Position numbers and translations under genes: made by a program. Below the pieces are notes generated by a model. The model did no database searches, had not been told where the DNA came from, and worked only from the letters and a program-made list of their open reading frames with translations. 64,000 nt of DNA from Azoarcus indigens (GTDB lineage: Bacteria > Pseudomonadota > Gammaproteobacteria > Burkholderiales > Rhodocyclaceae), in the NCBI RefSeq assembly GCF_004361735.1, contig NZ_SNVV01000001.1, forward strand, positions 1-64,000, in the 5' to 3' direction. Of this stretch, positions 38,611 to 47,805 are shown in pieces (position 1 is the stretch's first letter; every line of letters starts with the position of its first letter).

Positions 38611-39768
38611 ATGAGAGCATCGTCATCGGCGGATAACGGCGCCGGACGCGCCGAACTTGCGACCACCGACGGCCGCCAGCAGTTACGGCTGTCCGGCGAC
38701 TGGACCCTGCCGCACTACGCCGCGCTGAGCGGCGAAGTCGCGGCGCTGCGCGCTGGCCTGCCGCCGGACCTGGCGGTGGACGTGGCGCAACTCGGCGCGC
38801 TGGACACCGCCGGCGCCGCGCTGCTGCTGCACCTGCTCGGCCAAGAGCGGCTGCGCAGCTTGCTGGGCGGAGGCTCCGCGCTGCCGGCCGAGCGCCGCGC
38901 CCTGCTGCAGGCGGTGGCGCAAGCGGTGGGCGAACGCCCGGAGCCGCTGGCCGAGCCCCGCCATTCCGCCCTCGGGGATGTACTGGAGCATGTCGGCATC
39001 ACCGTCGGCGTGTTCCGCCGGCATCTCACCGACCTGCTCGGTTTCATCGGCCTTACCCTGGAAGCCCTGTTCCTCACCCTGCTGCGGCCCTGGCGCTGGC
39101 GCATGACCTCGCTGATCGCCAACCTGGAAAAGACCGCGCTGGACGCGGTGCCCATCGTCGCCCTGCTCACCTTCCTGGTCGGCGCGGTGGTCGCCTTCCT
39201 CGGCGCCACCGTGCTGGCGGACTTCGGCGCCAGCATCTTCACCGTCGATCTGGTCGCCTTCTCCTTCCTGCGCGAGTTCGGCGTGCTGCTCACCGCCATC
39301 CTCGTCGCCGGCCGCACCGCCAGCGCCTTCACGGCGCAGATCGGCTCGATGAAGGCCAACGAGGAGATAGACGCCATCCGCGTGCTCGGCCTCAACCCGA
39401 TAGAGCTGCTGGTGCTGCCGCGGGTGTTCGCGCTGCTGCTGGCGCTGCCCATGCTCACCTTCATCGCCATGCTGTCCGGCATCGTCGGCGGCATGCTGGT
39501 GTGCGCGCTCACGCTGGACATCTCCCCGGTGATGTTCCTCTCCATTTTCGAGAACGACGTCGGCCTGCGCCACTTCCTCGTCGGCCTCGCCAAGGCGCCG
39601 GTCTTCGCCTTCCTCATCGCCGTCATCGGCTGCATGGAAGGCTTCAAGGTCAGCGGCAGCGCCCAGTCGGTGGGCGAGCACACCACCTCGGCGGTGGTGC
39701 AGTCCATCTTCGTCGTCATCCTGCTGGACGCGGTGGCGGCGCTGTTCTGCATGGAGATGGGCTGGTGA
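38611..39768 (+). CDS. STAS-MlaE fusion: permease of an MCE-type lipid ABC transporter
   Basis: The 385-residue product joins an N-terminal STAS-like domain (about 20-90, VDVAQLGALDTAGAALLLHL) to an MlaE permease (about 105-385). The permease has the conserved GRTASAFTAQIGSMKANEEIDA split over about residues 250-272, and MDLPRVFA-like LVLPRVFALLLALP. In the E. coli Mla system the STAS protein MlaB is separate; here both parts are in one chain. It is the first gene of a four-gene operon with GTGA overlaps. The system would move phospholipids between inner and outer membranes. Confidence 0.92.
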   Translation: MRASSSADNGAGRAELATTDGRQQLRLSGDWTLPHYAALSGEVAALRAGLPPDLAVDVAQLGALDTAGAALLLHLLGQERLRSLLGGGSALPAERRALLQAVAQAVGERPEPLAEPRHSALGDVLEHVGITVGVFRRHLTDLLGFIGLTLEALFLTLLRPWRWRMTSLIANLEKTALDAVPIVALLTFLVGAVVAFLGATVLADFGASIFTVDLVAFSFLREFGVLLTAILVAGRTASAFTAQIGSMKANEEIDAIRVLGLNPIELLVLPRVFALLLALPMLTFIAMLSGIVGGMLVCALTLDISPVMFLSIFENDVGLRHFLVGLAKAPVFAFLIAVIGCMEGFKVSGSAQSVGEHTTSAVVQSIFVVILLDAVAALFCMEMGW

Positions 39769-40541
39769 GCCAGGAAACCATCATCGAGGTGCGCGGCCTC
39801 ACCAACCGCTTCGGCAGTCAGGTGGTGCATGAGAATCTGGACCTGGACGTGCATCGCGGCGAGATCCTCACCGTGGTCGGCGGCTCCGGCACCGGCAAGT
39901 CGGTGCTGCTGCGCACCATCGTCGGCCTGAACAAGCCGGCGGAGGGCAGCGTGAAGGTGTTCGGCGAGGATCTGCTGGTGCTGCCCGCCACCCGCCGCGC
40001 CGAGCTGGAACGCCGCTTCGGCGTGCTGTTCCAGAAGGGCGCACTGTTCTCCTCGCTGACGGTGTGCGAGAACGTTTCCCTGCCGCTGGTGGAGCACGCC
40101 GGCCTGTCCGCCGCGGATGCGGCCGACCTCGCCCGGGTGAAGATCGCCCTCGCCGGCCTGCCGCCGGAGGCCGGCGCCAAATACCCTTCCGACCTCTCCG
40201 GCGGCATGGTGAAGCGCGCCGCGCTCGCCCGCGCGCTGGCGCTGGACCCGGACATCCTGTTCCTGGATGAGCCCACCGCCGGCCTGGATCCGATAGGCGC
40301 CGCCGCTTTCGACCAGCTGATCCTGACCCTGCGCGATGCGCTCGGCCTCACCGTCTTCCTCGTCACCCACGACCTGGACACCATCTACACCATCACCGAC
40401 CGCGTCGCCGTGCTGTCGCGCAAGCGCGTGCTGGTGAACGACAGGCTGGAGGCGGTCGCCGCCACCGACGACGCCTGGATCAGAGACTATTTCCACGGCC
40501 CGCGCGGACGCGCGGCCGGAGAGGCCGCAGCGCGGCAATAG
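39765..40541 (+). CDS. ATP-binding protein of the MCE-type transporter (MlaF-like)
   Basis: The 258-residue ATPase has Walker A GGSGTGKS, signature LSGGMVKRAALARAL, Walker B ILFLDEPTAGLDP and the H-loop VTHDLDTIYTI. It starts at a GTG that overlaps the permease stop (GTGA), indicating translational coupling. It energises the STAS-MlaE permease. Confidence 0.93.
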   Translation: MSQETIIEVRGLTNRFGSQVVHENLDLDVHRGEILTVVGGSGTGKSVLLRTIVGLNKPAEGSVKVFGEDLLVLPATRRAELERRFGVLFQKGALFSSLTVCENVSLPLVEHAGLSAADAADLARVKIALAGLPPEAGAKYPSDLSGGMVKRAALARALALDPDILFLDEPTAGLDPIGAAAFDQLILTLRDALGLTVFLVTHDLDTIYTITDRVAVLSRKRVLVNDRLEAVAATDDAWIRDYFHGPRGRAAGEAAARQ

Positions 40542-40553
40542 GGAGCAAGCGCC

Positions 40554-41492
40554 ATGGAAACCCGTGCCCATCACATTCTGATCGGCCTGTTCACGGTGAT
40601 CGTGATCGGCGCCGCGCTGCTGTTCGGCCTGTGGCTGGGCAAAGCCGGCAGCGACAAGCAGTTCAGCTTCTACGACATCGTCTTCAACGAGGCGGTGAGC
40701 GGCCTCTCCCAGGGCAGCGCGGTGCAGTTCAACGGCATCCGCATCGGCGAGGTCACCAGCCTGAAGATCGACCCGCGCGACCCGCGCCGGGTGCTTGCCC
40801 GCATACGGGTGGACAGCCAGGCCCCCATCCGCGCCGACACCGAGGCACGGCTGGCGCTGGCCGGCATCACCGGCATCTCCATCATCCGCCTCAACGGCAT
40901 CAACCCGGACAGCCCGCCGTTGCAGGCCGAGGATGGCAAGGTACCGGTGATCGTGGCCTCGCCCTCGCCCTTCAGCAAGCTGATGAGCGGCGGCGAGGAC
41001 ATCATGCTCAACGTCAATGAGCTGATCGGCCAGGCGCGCGAGCTGTTCTCCGCCACCAACGTCGCCCACATCGAACGCACCCTGGCCAACCTGGAACAGA
41101 GCACCAGCTCGCTGGCCGACCAGCGTGAGGAAATCGCCCACGCCCTCAAGGCCATCACCAGTGCCGGCGAGCAGGCCAACGCCGCCCTGCAGGAAGCCAC
41201 CCAGGCGATGAAGACCACCAACGGCCTGCTCGACAAGGAAGGCCGCCAGACCTTGGATAGCGCCCGCGAGGCCATGGCCGCCTTCGAGCGCACCATGGAC
41301 ACGGTCGATTCCCTGGTCGCCGACAACCGCAGCCAGCTGGACAGCGGCGTGCGCGGCCTGAGCGAGATCGGGCCCGCCGTCGGCGAACTGCGCAGCACCC
41401 TGCAATCGCTGCGCGGCATCACCCGCCGCCTGGAAGAGAACCCCACCGGCTACCTGCTGGGCGCCGACAAGAGCAAGGAGTTCCAGCCGTGA
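40554..41492 (+). CDS. MCE-domain substrate-binding protein (MlaD-like)
   Basis: The 312-residue protein has one N-terminal membrane anchor (about 7-26), an MCE domain (about 40-115, GSAVQFNGIRIGEVTSLKI), and a long helical C-terminal region rich in coiled-coil type sequence. MCE rings form the hydrophobic channel of Mla-type transporters. It follows the ATPase gene by 12 bp and overlaps the lipoprotein gene by GTGA. Confidence 0.92.
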   Translation: METRAHHILIGLFTVIVIGAALLFGLWLGKAGSDKQFSFYDIVFNEAVSGLSQGSAVQFNGIRIGEVTSLKIDPRDPRRVLARIRVDSQAPIRADTEARLALAGITGISIIRLNGINPDSPPLQAEDGKVPVIVASPSPFSKLMSGGEDIMLNVNELIGQARELFSATNVAHIERTLANLEQSTSSLADQREEIAHALKAITSAGEQANAALQEATQAMKTTNGLLDKEGRQTLDSAREAMAAFERTMDTVDSLVADNRSQLDSGVRGLSEIGPAVGELRSTLQSLRGITRRLEENPTGYLLGADKSKEFQP

Positions 41493-42136
41493 ATCCTGTT
41501 TCGCACCCCACGCGTCCCTCGCCGCTGCGCGGCGCCCTGCTCTCGGCGGCCGCGGTCGCTGCCCTGATGCTCGCCGGCTGCTCGGTGCTGCCCAGCCAGG
41601 AGCCGATAGACGTCTATCGCCTGCCGGCCTCAGCCCAACCCGCCGCCAACGCGGCGCCGCTGTCCTGGTCCTTGCGTGTGGCCACGCCGCGCGCCGGCGG
41701 CGCCACCGGCAGCCGCCGCATCGTCGTGCTGCCCGAAGGCGACCGCCTCAGCGTCTACCAGGGAGCGAGCTGGAGCGATCCCGGCCCGGTGCTGCTGCGC
41801 GACCGCCTGATTGAAGCCTTCCGCAGCGATGGCCGCGTTCCCGCCGTCACCAGCGACGACAACGCGCTGCAGGCCGACTACGTGCTGGACAGCGACCTCG
41901 GCGCCTTCCGCAGCGAGTACCGCGACGGCAAGCCGGAAGTGCTGATCCGCCTGGACGCCCGCCTGGTGGCGCCGGACACCCAACGCATACTCGTCTCCCG
42001 CCGCTTCGAAGTGCGCCAGCCGGTGGCCGGCAAGGCGGTGCCGGAAGTGGTCCGCGCCTTCGGCGCCGCGGCGGACAGCCTGAGCGCCGAGTTGCTAGCC
42101 TGGACCATTCAGGAAGCCAGTTCGCGCAAGCGTTGA
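41489..42136 (+). CDS. ABC-type transport auxiliary lipoprotein (PqiC-like)
   Basis: The 215-residue product starts at GTG within a GTGA overlap. Its signal peptide ends in the lipobox LAGC (Cys31). The mature part contains VYRLPAS near the start and the ISRRFEV-like LVSRRFEVRQPV, typical of the outer-membrane lipoprotein that accompanies MCE operons (PqiC/DUF330 type). It may anchor the MCE tunnel to the outer membrane; there is no MlaA or MlaC gene here. Confidence 0.85.
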   Translation: MNPVSHPTRPSPLRGALLSAAAVAALMLAGCSVLPSQEPIDVYRLPASAQPAANAAPLSWSLRVATPRAGGATGSRRIVVLPEGDRLSVYQGASWSDPGPVLLRDRLIEAFRSDGRVPAVTSDDNALQADYVLDSDLGAFRSEYRDGKPEVLIRLDARLVAPDTQRILVSRRFEVRQPVAGKAVPEVVRAFGAAADSLSAELLAWTIQEASSRKR

Positions 42137-42280
42137 AGCCTCACCGCCGGCCGCGGCATCGCCCTGCGGCCGGCAGACAGGCAGAATATCGCCTGCGCGC
42201 ACGCCGGCCATCGCCCGCCGATACCGCCACCAGCGCGCCGGCCCATCGTTTCCCCGCATCCTCGCACCAAGGAAAGTCCC

Positions 42281-43474
42281 ATGCCCCGTATCGGCACGCC
42301 CCTGTCGCCCACCGCCACCCGCGTCCTGCTCTGCGGTTCCGGCGAGCTGGGCAAGGAAGTCGTCATCGAACTGCAGCGCCTCGGCTGCGAAACCATCGCG
42401 GTGGACCGCTACCCCAACGCCCCGGCGATGCAGGTCGCCCACCGCAGCCACGTCATCAGCATGCTGGACGGCGACGCCCTGCGCGCGGTGATAGCGCAGG
42501 AAAAGCCGCACTACATCGTGCCGGAGATCGAGGCCATCGCCACCGCCACGCTGGTCGAGCTGGAAGCCGAGGGCTACACCGTAGTGCCCACCGCCCGCGC
42601 CGCCCAGCTGACCATGAACCGCGAAGGCATACGCCGGCTGGCGGCCGAGGAACTGGGCCTGCCGACCTCGCCCTACCGCTTCGCCGACAGCTACGAGGAC
42701 TACACCGCCGCCGTCGCCGCGCTGGGCTTCCCCTGCGTGGTCAAGCCCATCATGAGCTCCTCCGGCAAGGGCCAGAGCCTGCTGCGCGGCGAAGCCGACG
42801 TGAAGAAGGCCTGGGACTACGCCCAGGAAGGCGGCCGCGCCGGCAAAGGCCGCGTCATCGTCGAAGGTTTCATCGACTTCGAGTACGAGATCACCCTGCT
42901 CACCGTGCGCCACGCCGCCGGCAGCGAGATCGCCACCACTTTCTGCGCACCGGTAGGCCACCGCCAGGAGAAGGGCGACTACCAGGAATCCTGGCAGCCG
43001 CAGGCGATGAGCCCCAAGGCGCTGGCCGAGTCCGAACGCATCGCCCGGCGGGTGACCGGCGCGCTGGGCGGCCGCGGCCTGTTCGGCGTGGAGCTGTTCG
43101 TCAAGGGCGACCAGGTGTGGTTCAGCGAAGTCTCGCCGCGCCCGCACGACACCGGGCTGGTGACGCTGATCTCGCAGGATCTGTCCGAGTTCGCATTGCA
43201 CGCCCGCGCCATCCTCGGCCTGCCGATTCCCGCCATCCGCCAGTTCGGGCCGTCCGCCTCGGCGGTAGTGCTGGTGGAAGGCGACTCCACCCAGCCGGCC
43301 TTCGCCAACCTGGGCGCCGCGCTGGCCGAACCGGATACCGCGCTGCGCCTGTTCGGCAAGCCGGAGATCAAGGGCCAGCGCCGCATGGGGGTCGCCCTGG
43401 CGCGCGACGAGTCCATCGAAGCCGCCCGCGCCAAGGCGCTGCGCGCGGCGGCCGCGGTCAAGGTCGAGCTCTGA
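42281..43474 (+). CDS. purT: Formate-dependent phosphoribosylglycinamide formyltransferase PurT
   Basis: PurT uses formate and ATP to formylate GAR in purine synthesis, a folate-free alternative to PurN. The 397-residue ATP-grasp enzyme shows [66 protein letters not shown] and [17 protein letters not shown]. It has a good upstream purine-rich site and is monocistronic, ending in a hairpin. Confidence 0.97.
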   Translation: MPRIGTPLSPTATRVLLCGSGELGKEVVIELQRLGCETIAVDRYPNAPAMQVAHRSHVISMLDGDALRAVIAQEKPHYIVPEIEAIATATLVELEAEGYTVVPTARAAQLTMNREGIRRLAAEELGLPTSPYRFADSYEDYTAAVAALGFPCVVKPIMSSSGKGQSLLRGEADVKKAWDYAQEGGRAGKGRVIVEGFIDFEYEITLLTVRHAAGSEIATTFCAPVGHRQEKGDYQESWQPQAMSPKALAESERIARRVTGALGGRGLFGVELFVKGDQVWFSEVSPRPHDTGLVTLISQDLSEFALHARAILGLPIPAIRQFGPSASAVVLVEGDSTQPAFANLGAALAEPDTALRLFGKPEIKGQRRMGVALARDESIEAARAKALRAAAAVKVEL

Positions 43475-43487
43475 CGCTGGGCCTGAA

Positions 43488-43509
43488 GCCGGGAGTGACT
43501 ACTCCCGGC
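43488..43509. terminator. Hairpin between convergent purT and VF530-like gene
   Basis: GCCGGGAGT (43488-43496) and ACTCCCGGC (43501-43509) form a perfect 9-bp stem with a 4-nt loop. Only a short T run follows, so it is probably a modest bidirectional terminator. Confidence 0.65.
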
Positions 43510-43529
43510 GCTTTCGCCGCCTGCAGCGG

Positions 43530-43757
43530 TCAACGCAGGCGCAGCATCGTTTCCAGGTAGAGCGCTTCCACCTGCTCGCGGGCCCATGGCGTGCGGCGCA
43601 GGAATTTCAGACTGGAGGCGATGCTGGGTTCGTGGCTGAAGCAGCGCACCTTCACCCGCCGCGCCAGCCCGTCCCAACCGTGGATCTCCACCAGCTTCTC
43701 CAGCAGCGCCGCCAGCGTCACTCCGTGCAGCGGATCACCCGCGCCGCCGGTGCTCAC
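43530..43757 (-). CDS. VF530 family (DUF2132) small DNA-binding protein
   Basis: The 75-residue protein matches the VF530 family over its length: LHGVTLAALLEKLVEIHGWD, then CFSHEPSIASSLKFLRRTPW. The family is known structurally as a compact helical fold suggested to bind DNA; its cellular role is not established. Its start overlaps the stop of the thioesterase gene by ATGA, so the two are cotranscribed and coupled. Confidence 0.9.
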   Translation of the reverse strand: MSTGGAGDPLHGVTLAALLEKLVEIHGWDGLARRVKVRCFSHEPSIASSLKFLRRTPWAREQVEALYLETMLRLR

Positions 43758-44239
43758 TGCGGCGTCCGCACCAGCGCCTGACGGCGCGTCTCGAATTCCT
43801 GGCGCAACTGCCGGCGCAGCAGCGCGGCACCGTGGCGGCGCTGTTCATCCGCGGTCTCCGGCACCAGCGGCGGTACCTTGGTCGGCTTGCCGTCGTCACC
43901 CAGCGCCACCATGGTGAAGAAACAACTGTTGGCATGGCGCACCGTCTTGGCCCGGATGTTCTCCGCCATCACCTTGATGCCGATCTCCATCGAGGTATTG
44001 CCGGTGAAATTGACCGAGGCCAGGAAGGTCACCAGTTCGCCGACGTGGATGGGCTCGCGGAACATCACCTGGTCCACCGACAGGGTGACCACGTAATGCC
44101 CGGCGTAGCGGCTCGCACAGGCATAGGCGACTTCGTCCAGCAGCTTGAGGATGGTGCCGCCGTGGACATTGCCCGAGAAGTTGGACATGTCCGGCGTCAT
44201 CAGCACCGTCATGCTGAGCTGGTGATTGGGTAATTGCAT
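43754..44239 (-). CDS. Acyl-CoA thioesterase, hotdog fold (YciA/BACH type)
   Basis: The 161-residue hotdog protein hydrolyses acyl-CoA esters. Landmarks are MTPDMSNFSGNVHGGTILKL with the catalytic-region aspartate in LLDEVAY, then VDQVMFREPIHVGELV and ANSCFFTMVAL. The C-terminal tail is basic and Gln/Arg rich. It is upstream of and coupled to the VF530-like gene. Confidence 0.92.
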   Translation of the reverse strand: MQLPNHQLSMTVLMTPDMSNFSGNVHGGTILKLLDEVAYACASRYAGHYVVTLSVDQVMFREPIHVGELVTFLASVNFTGNTSMEIGIKVMAENIRAKTVRHANSCFFTMVALGDDGKPTKVPPLVPETADEQRRHGAALLRRQLRQEFETRRQALVRTPQ

Positions 44240-44415
44240 GGGGACTCCGACTTGCCCGCGCCCTGTGGGCTGCCCGCATGCAGGCTGGTGAGGGGGCTGC
44301 GGGCGCGCACAGGGTAAGGCAGCGGCGGCCGGCGCTCAAATCGCGAAACTACCAAGATGCGCCGCGCCCGCTTTCCGCGGCCCCGCCGTGCTGCGCCTGC
44401 CGCCCAGCCCGGGCG

Positions 44416-44625
44416 CTAGGCTTCCAGCCGGAAGCCCACTTTCAACGTCACCTGGAAGTGAGCCACCGTTCCATCCACCACATGGCCCCGGGTAGAAACC
44501 ACCTCGAACCACTCGACATGGCGCAAGGTCTTCGAGGCGGTCTCGATGGCATTGCGGATGGCGTCATCCAGGCTCTGGGAAGAAGAACCGACGAGTTCGA
44601 CGAGTTTGTACACATGATCGGCCAT
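44416..44625 (-). CDS. Dodecin (flavin-storage protein)
   Basis: Dodecins form hollow dodecamers that bind and buffer FMN/riboflavin. The 69-residue product, [20 protein letters not shown] and onward, has the family segments [20 protein letters not shown] and [14 protein letters not shown]. The ATG at 44625 follows AAGGAGAGC. It stands alone on the minus strand, divergent from the lipoprotein hydrolase. Confidence 0.95.
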   Translation of the reverse strand: MADHVYKLVELVGSSSQSLDDAIRNAIETASKTLRHVEWFEVVSTRGHVVDGTVAHFQVTLKVGFRLEA

Positions 44626-44913
44626 GACTTGCTCTCCTTGGGTGGGTGTGAGCTGCGATTGCTGTGATGCAGCCGCCGTGATCAAGTATAGGCAGGCAAA
44701 ACCGAGGCCCGGCAAAGAGGCGCCTTTTGCCGGCAGCCCCCGCACTTGCCGTGCCGATTTTGCAATCGTCCGCGTGGCCCTTCCCTTCTCCACCATCGTC
44801 GTGCTTGCCGGTGCCGAGCCGCAATTCCGCAACGGCGCTATCATCTCGATCGCCGGCGCGATGACGCGGCGCAACATTCCCGCCAGCCTATCTGCAAGCC
44901 CAACGCGCAATCC

Positions 44914-46119
44914 ATGTCACCGTTCGTCCGCCCTCTTCGCTCCTGGCTCTTGCTGCTGTTCGGCACCGCCCTGCTTGGCGGCTGCGTCGGCGGCCCCCGC
45001 CACATCCTGCCGCTGGGCCAGGACAGCTTCTCCCGCTACCGTGCCGAAAGCCGCCAGTGGCTGGCCATGCAACGCCAGGACGGCCTGCAGGACGGCGACG
45101 CACTGGAACTCAACCTGCCGCAAGAATGGCGGCCCGCCACGCCCGGGCGGCGCGGCATCCTGCTGATCCACGGCCTGGGCGATTCGCCCTACTCCTTCAG
45201 CGACATCGGCCCCGCCCTCGCCACCCGCGGCTACCTGGTACGCAGCGTGCTGCTGCCCGGCCACGGCAGCAAGCCGGCGGACCTGATGACCGTAGCGGTG
45301 GAAGACTGGCAGCGGGTGGTGAAGGAACAGACCGAGTTGCTGAAGCAAGAAGTGGATACCGTCTACCTTGGCGGCTTCTCCACCGGTGCCAACCTGGCCC
45401 TGGTGCGTGCCAGTGAAGACCCGGCGGTCGCCGGCCTGCTGCTCTTCTCTCCCGCCTTCAAGTCCGACAGCAGCTATGACTGGCTCGCCCCTTACGCCGC
45501 CTGGTTCAAGCCCTGGCTGCGCGAACCCGAGACGGAGCGCCGGCAACAGACGCGGGTGCGCTACCTCAACGTGCCCACCAACGGTTTTGGCCAGTTCTAC
45601 CGCTCCAGCGCGCTGGCGCGCGAGGTGCTGGAACGCGAACCCTGGCGCAAGCCAGCGCTGCTGGTCGTCGCCCAGCACGACTCGGTGCTGGACGTGGCCT
45701 ACCTGCGCGATACCTTCCCCCGCTTCTTCACCCATCCCGCCAGCCGCCTGATCTGGTACGGCGACACGCCGGCGGAAGTACGCCAGCTGGCCCGCAGCGA
45801 CCGCCTGCCAGCCCAGCGCATCAGCCAGTTCTCCCACATGGCGGTGCTGTTCTCGCCGGCCAATCCGCTGTATGGGGTGGAAGGCAGCGAAAAGCTGTGC
45901 GAGAACGGCCCGGTGGCGGAAGACCTGCAACGCTGCCGCGCCGGAGAGCCCGTGTGGTACTCCGACTGGGGCTACCGCGAGCCGGGCAAGGTGCACGCAC
46001 GCCTCACCTTCAACCCCTACTTCGACTGGCAGATGAAGGTGGCGGACGAAGTCCTGGACGCCGCCGCCCCGCAATCCGTATCCGCCGAGGGAACTCATCA
46101 GCATGAGCGGCTCAACTGA
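44914..46119 (+). CDS. Lipoprotein alpha/beta hydrolase
   Basis: The 401-residue product has a lipoprotein signal peptide with lipobox LGGC (Cys24), so it acts in the periplasm or at a membrane face. The hydrolase core shows [23 protein letters not shown], the nucleophile elbow [11 protein letters not shown], the acid in AQHDSVLD and the His in [11 protein letters not shown]. It resembles carboxylesterases and monoglyceride lipases; the substrate is unknown. Its end overlaps the DnaJ-like gene by 17 bp, suggesting one operon. Confidence 0.88.
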   Translation: MSPFVRPLRSWLLLLFGTALLGGCVGGPRHILPLGQDSFSRYRAESRQWLAMQRQDGLQDGDALELNLPQEWRPATPGRRGILLIHGLGDSPYSFSDIGPALATRGYLVRSVLLPGHGSKPADLMTVAVEDWQRVVKEQTELLKQEVDTVYLGGFSTGANLALVRASEDPAVAGLLLFSPAFKSDSSYDWLAPYAAWFKPWLREPETERRQQTRVRYLNVPTNGFGQFYRSSALAREVLEREPWRKPALLVVAQHDSVLDVAYLRDTFPRFFTHPASRLIWYGDTPAEVRQLARSDRLPAQRISQFSHMAVLFSPANPLYGVEGSEKLCENGPVAEDLQRCRAGEPVWYSDWGYREPGKVHARLTFNPYFDWQMKVADEVLDAAAPQSVSAEGTHQHERLN

Positions 46120-47116
46120 CGCCGGGATGGACGCCCCCCTGAACGACCCGCACGAACTGCTGGGCGTCGCACCAGGCGCGGACGCGAGCGAGATCAAACG
46201 CGCCTTCCGCCGCCTGGCGATGCGCTGGCACCCGGACCGCAATCCCGATCCGGCCGCCGCCGATCATTTCCGCCGCCTGCGGGCCGCCTTCGAGAGCTTG
46301 CTGGACGGGCTGCAGCCCGCCGGACCGGCAGCCGAGCCGCAGCAAGACACGGACGCCGCCCCTCGCGGCGCGGACCTCCGCGAAACGCTGGAGATCAGCC
46401 TCGAGGAAGCCTGCCTCGGTGGCGTGCGCACCCTGGTCCGCGAAGAAAGCACACGCTGTGAAGACTGCCAGGGCAGCGGCGAACAGACCCTGAGGCACAG
46501 CCGGCTCTGCCCGCACTGCCACGGCTCCGGGCGGGTCCGGGGCGCGGAGGGCCTCACCGCCTGCGCCCGTTGCCAGGGCCGCGGCTACCGGCTGCTTGCG
46601 CCCTGCGACAGTTGCGGCGGCAATGGCAAACAGATCCGCCCACGCAACCTGGAAGTCCGCCTGCCACCCGGCCTGCAGCCCGGCGACGAGCTGCGCCTGC
46701 GGGGCGAAGGCGGGCCGGCGGTGGAATCCGACGGCGAGGCCGGCGACTTGCGGCTGCGCATCGAAGTCGCCCCGCATCCGCTCTACCGGCTGGCCGGCCG
46801 CGATCTCTTGCTGGAGCGCCCGCTGAGCGTGTTCCGCCTGCTCGCCGGCGGCGAAATCGCCTTGCCGCACCCGGCCGGCCTCCGCCATCATCCCTTGCCG
46901 CCGGGTGACGGCCGCGCCACCGAGCTGAGGCTGAGCGGTGCCGGCCTGCCTCGCCGCGGCAAACATGCCGCCGGCGACATGCTGGTCACCCTGCGCCCGG
47001 TCCTGCCCACTGGCGTCGGCGCCGAACTGCTGCCGCTGCTGGACAGGCTGGACCGCGCACTGGCCTCCGAACTGACCGAAATCTCGGACTGGGAAAGCCG
47101 CTGGCTCCCAGCCTGA
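46103..47116 (+). CDS. DnaJ-like co-chaperone with zinc-finger region but no G/F region
   Basis: The 337-residue protein has an N-terminal J domain (about 14-65) with an intact HPD (His43-Asp45 in RWHPDRNPD). It has four complete CxxCxGxG-type motifs (CEDCQGSG, CPHCHGSG, CARCQGRG, CDSCGGNG) and a DnaJ-type C-terminal substrate domain (PPGLQPGDELRLRGEGG). The Gly/Phe-rich linker of canonical DnaJ is replaced by a Pro/Ala/Glu-rich stretch. It is not beside dnaK, so it is probably a specialised co-chaperone. Overlap with the lipoprotein hydrolase gene upstream links the two. Confidence 0.88.
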   Translation: MSGSTDAGMDAPLNDPHELLGVAPGADASEIKRAFRRLAMRWHPDRNPDPAAADHFRRLRAAFESLLDGLQPAGPAAEPQQDTDAAPRGADLRETLEISLEEACLGGVRTLVREESTRCEDCQGSGEQTLRHSRLCPHCHGSGRVRGAEGLTACARCQGRGYRLLAPCDSCGGNGKQIRPRNLEVRLPPGLQPGDELRLRGEGGPAVESDGEAGDLRLRIEVAPHPLYRLAGRDLLLERPLSVFRLLAGGEIALPHPAGLRHHPLPPGDGRATELRLSGAGLPRRGKHAAGDMLVTLRPVLPTGVGAELLPLLDRLDRALASELTEISDWESRWLPA

Positions 47117-47138
47117 ACCCGAACGAAGACACCGCACC

Positions 47139-47348
47139 ATGACCTACGAACAGTTTCTGGATGAAGTCACCACCTTGATCTACGAGCGCTATGGCCTCGG
47201 CGAAAAGGCCGCCATCGCGGCGGTCATGAAGGCGCAGGCGGATGACTTCTTCACCCTCCACGACGAGGACGCCAGCCTGCGCACCCAGGAGCGTGCGGAA
47301 CAAGACGCCCGCGCCGTGTTCAAGAAGTACGGAGCGCCCCGCCGCTGA
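47139..47348 (+). CDS. Small conserved-looking protein, 69 aa, function unknown
   Basis: The 69-residue product begins MTYEQFLDEVTTLIYERYGL. It is acidic and helical-looking, with no signal peptide or cysteine. It starts 22 bp after the DnaJ-like gene with a purine-rich upstream site, so it is likely in the same operon. I do not recognise a family. Confidence 0.7.
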   Translation: MTYEQFLDEVTTLIYERYGLGEKAAIAAVMKAQADDFFTLHDEDASLRTQERAEQDARAVFKKYGAPRR

Positions 47349-47435
47349 TCCTGTCCAGGCGGCACTCCGGCAACGCAGGGCATGTCCAACCAGCGCGCCT
47401 GCTCACCCCTTGCCCAACCCGACCGGGAGACCGCA

Positions 47436-47735
47436 ATGACACCGCAATCCATCGAATCGCTGATGGCAGACATCGAGGCTGAAGATCCGCTGGACGTCCG
47501 CGACCTCGCCCTCGACGAAACCGAGGCCCGCCGGCTAATGGCCAATCACTTCTGCGAAATCGACCAGCGGCTGGTGGAGCATGGACTGGACGCGGAAGCC
47601 CGGTTGGAGGTGATGGCAGCCATCGCCGCGCACACCATGGCGGAGAACCTGGTGCTGCACATCCAGCGCCTTCGCCGGGAGAACGACAAGGACGCCTTCC
47701 AGGCCTGGATGCGGCGGCACCGTATCGGCGGCTGA
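47436..47735 (+). CDS. Small acidic helical protein, 99 aa, function unknown
   Basis: The 99-residue product starts MTPQSIESLMADIEAEDPLD after GGGAG at a good distance; longer in-frame starts lack such a site. It is acidic in the N-terminal half and basic at the C-terminus (MRRHRIGG), with no membrane segment. It follows the DnaJ-like gene and the 69-aa gene on the same strand. I do not recognise a family. Confidence 0.7.
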   Translation: MTPQSIESLMADIEAEDPLDVRDLALDETEARRLMANHFCEIDQRLVEHGLDAEARLEVMAAIAAHTMAENLVLHIQRLRRENDKDAFQAWMRRHRIGG

Positions 47736-47805
47736 GCCAGCCGGGGAGGAACACCGAAACAGACACCGCCGGTCCAGCCTGGCGGCATCTGGCCGCCGCC
47801 GGCAT

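Noticed and set aside
36759-38666. 635-codon minus-strand frame opposite ettA
   Set aside because: It is a shadow of ettA and has no family resemblance.
38715-41405. 896-codon minus-strand frame opposite the MCE operon
   Set aside because: It spans three conserved plus-strand genes in antisense, with no start signal.
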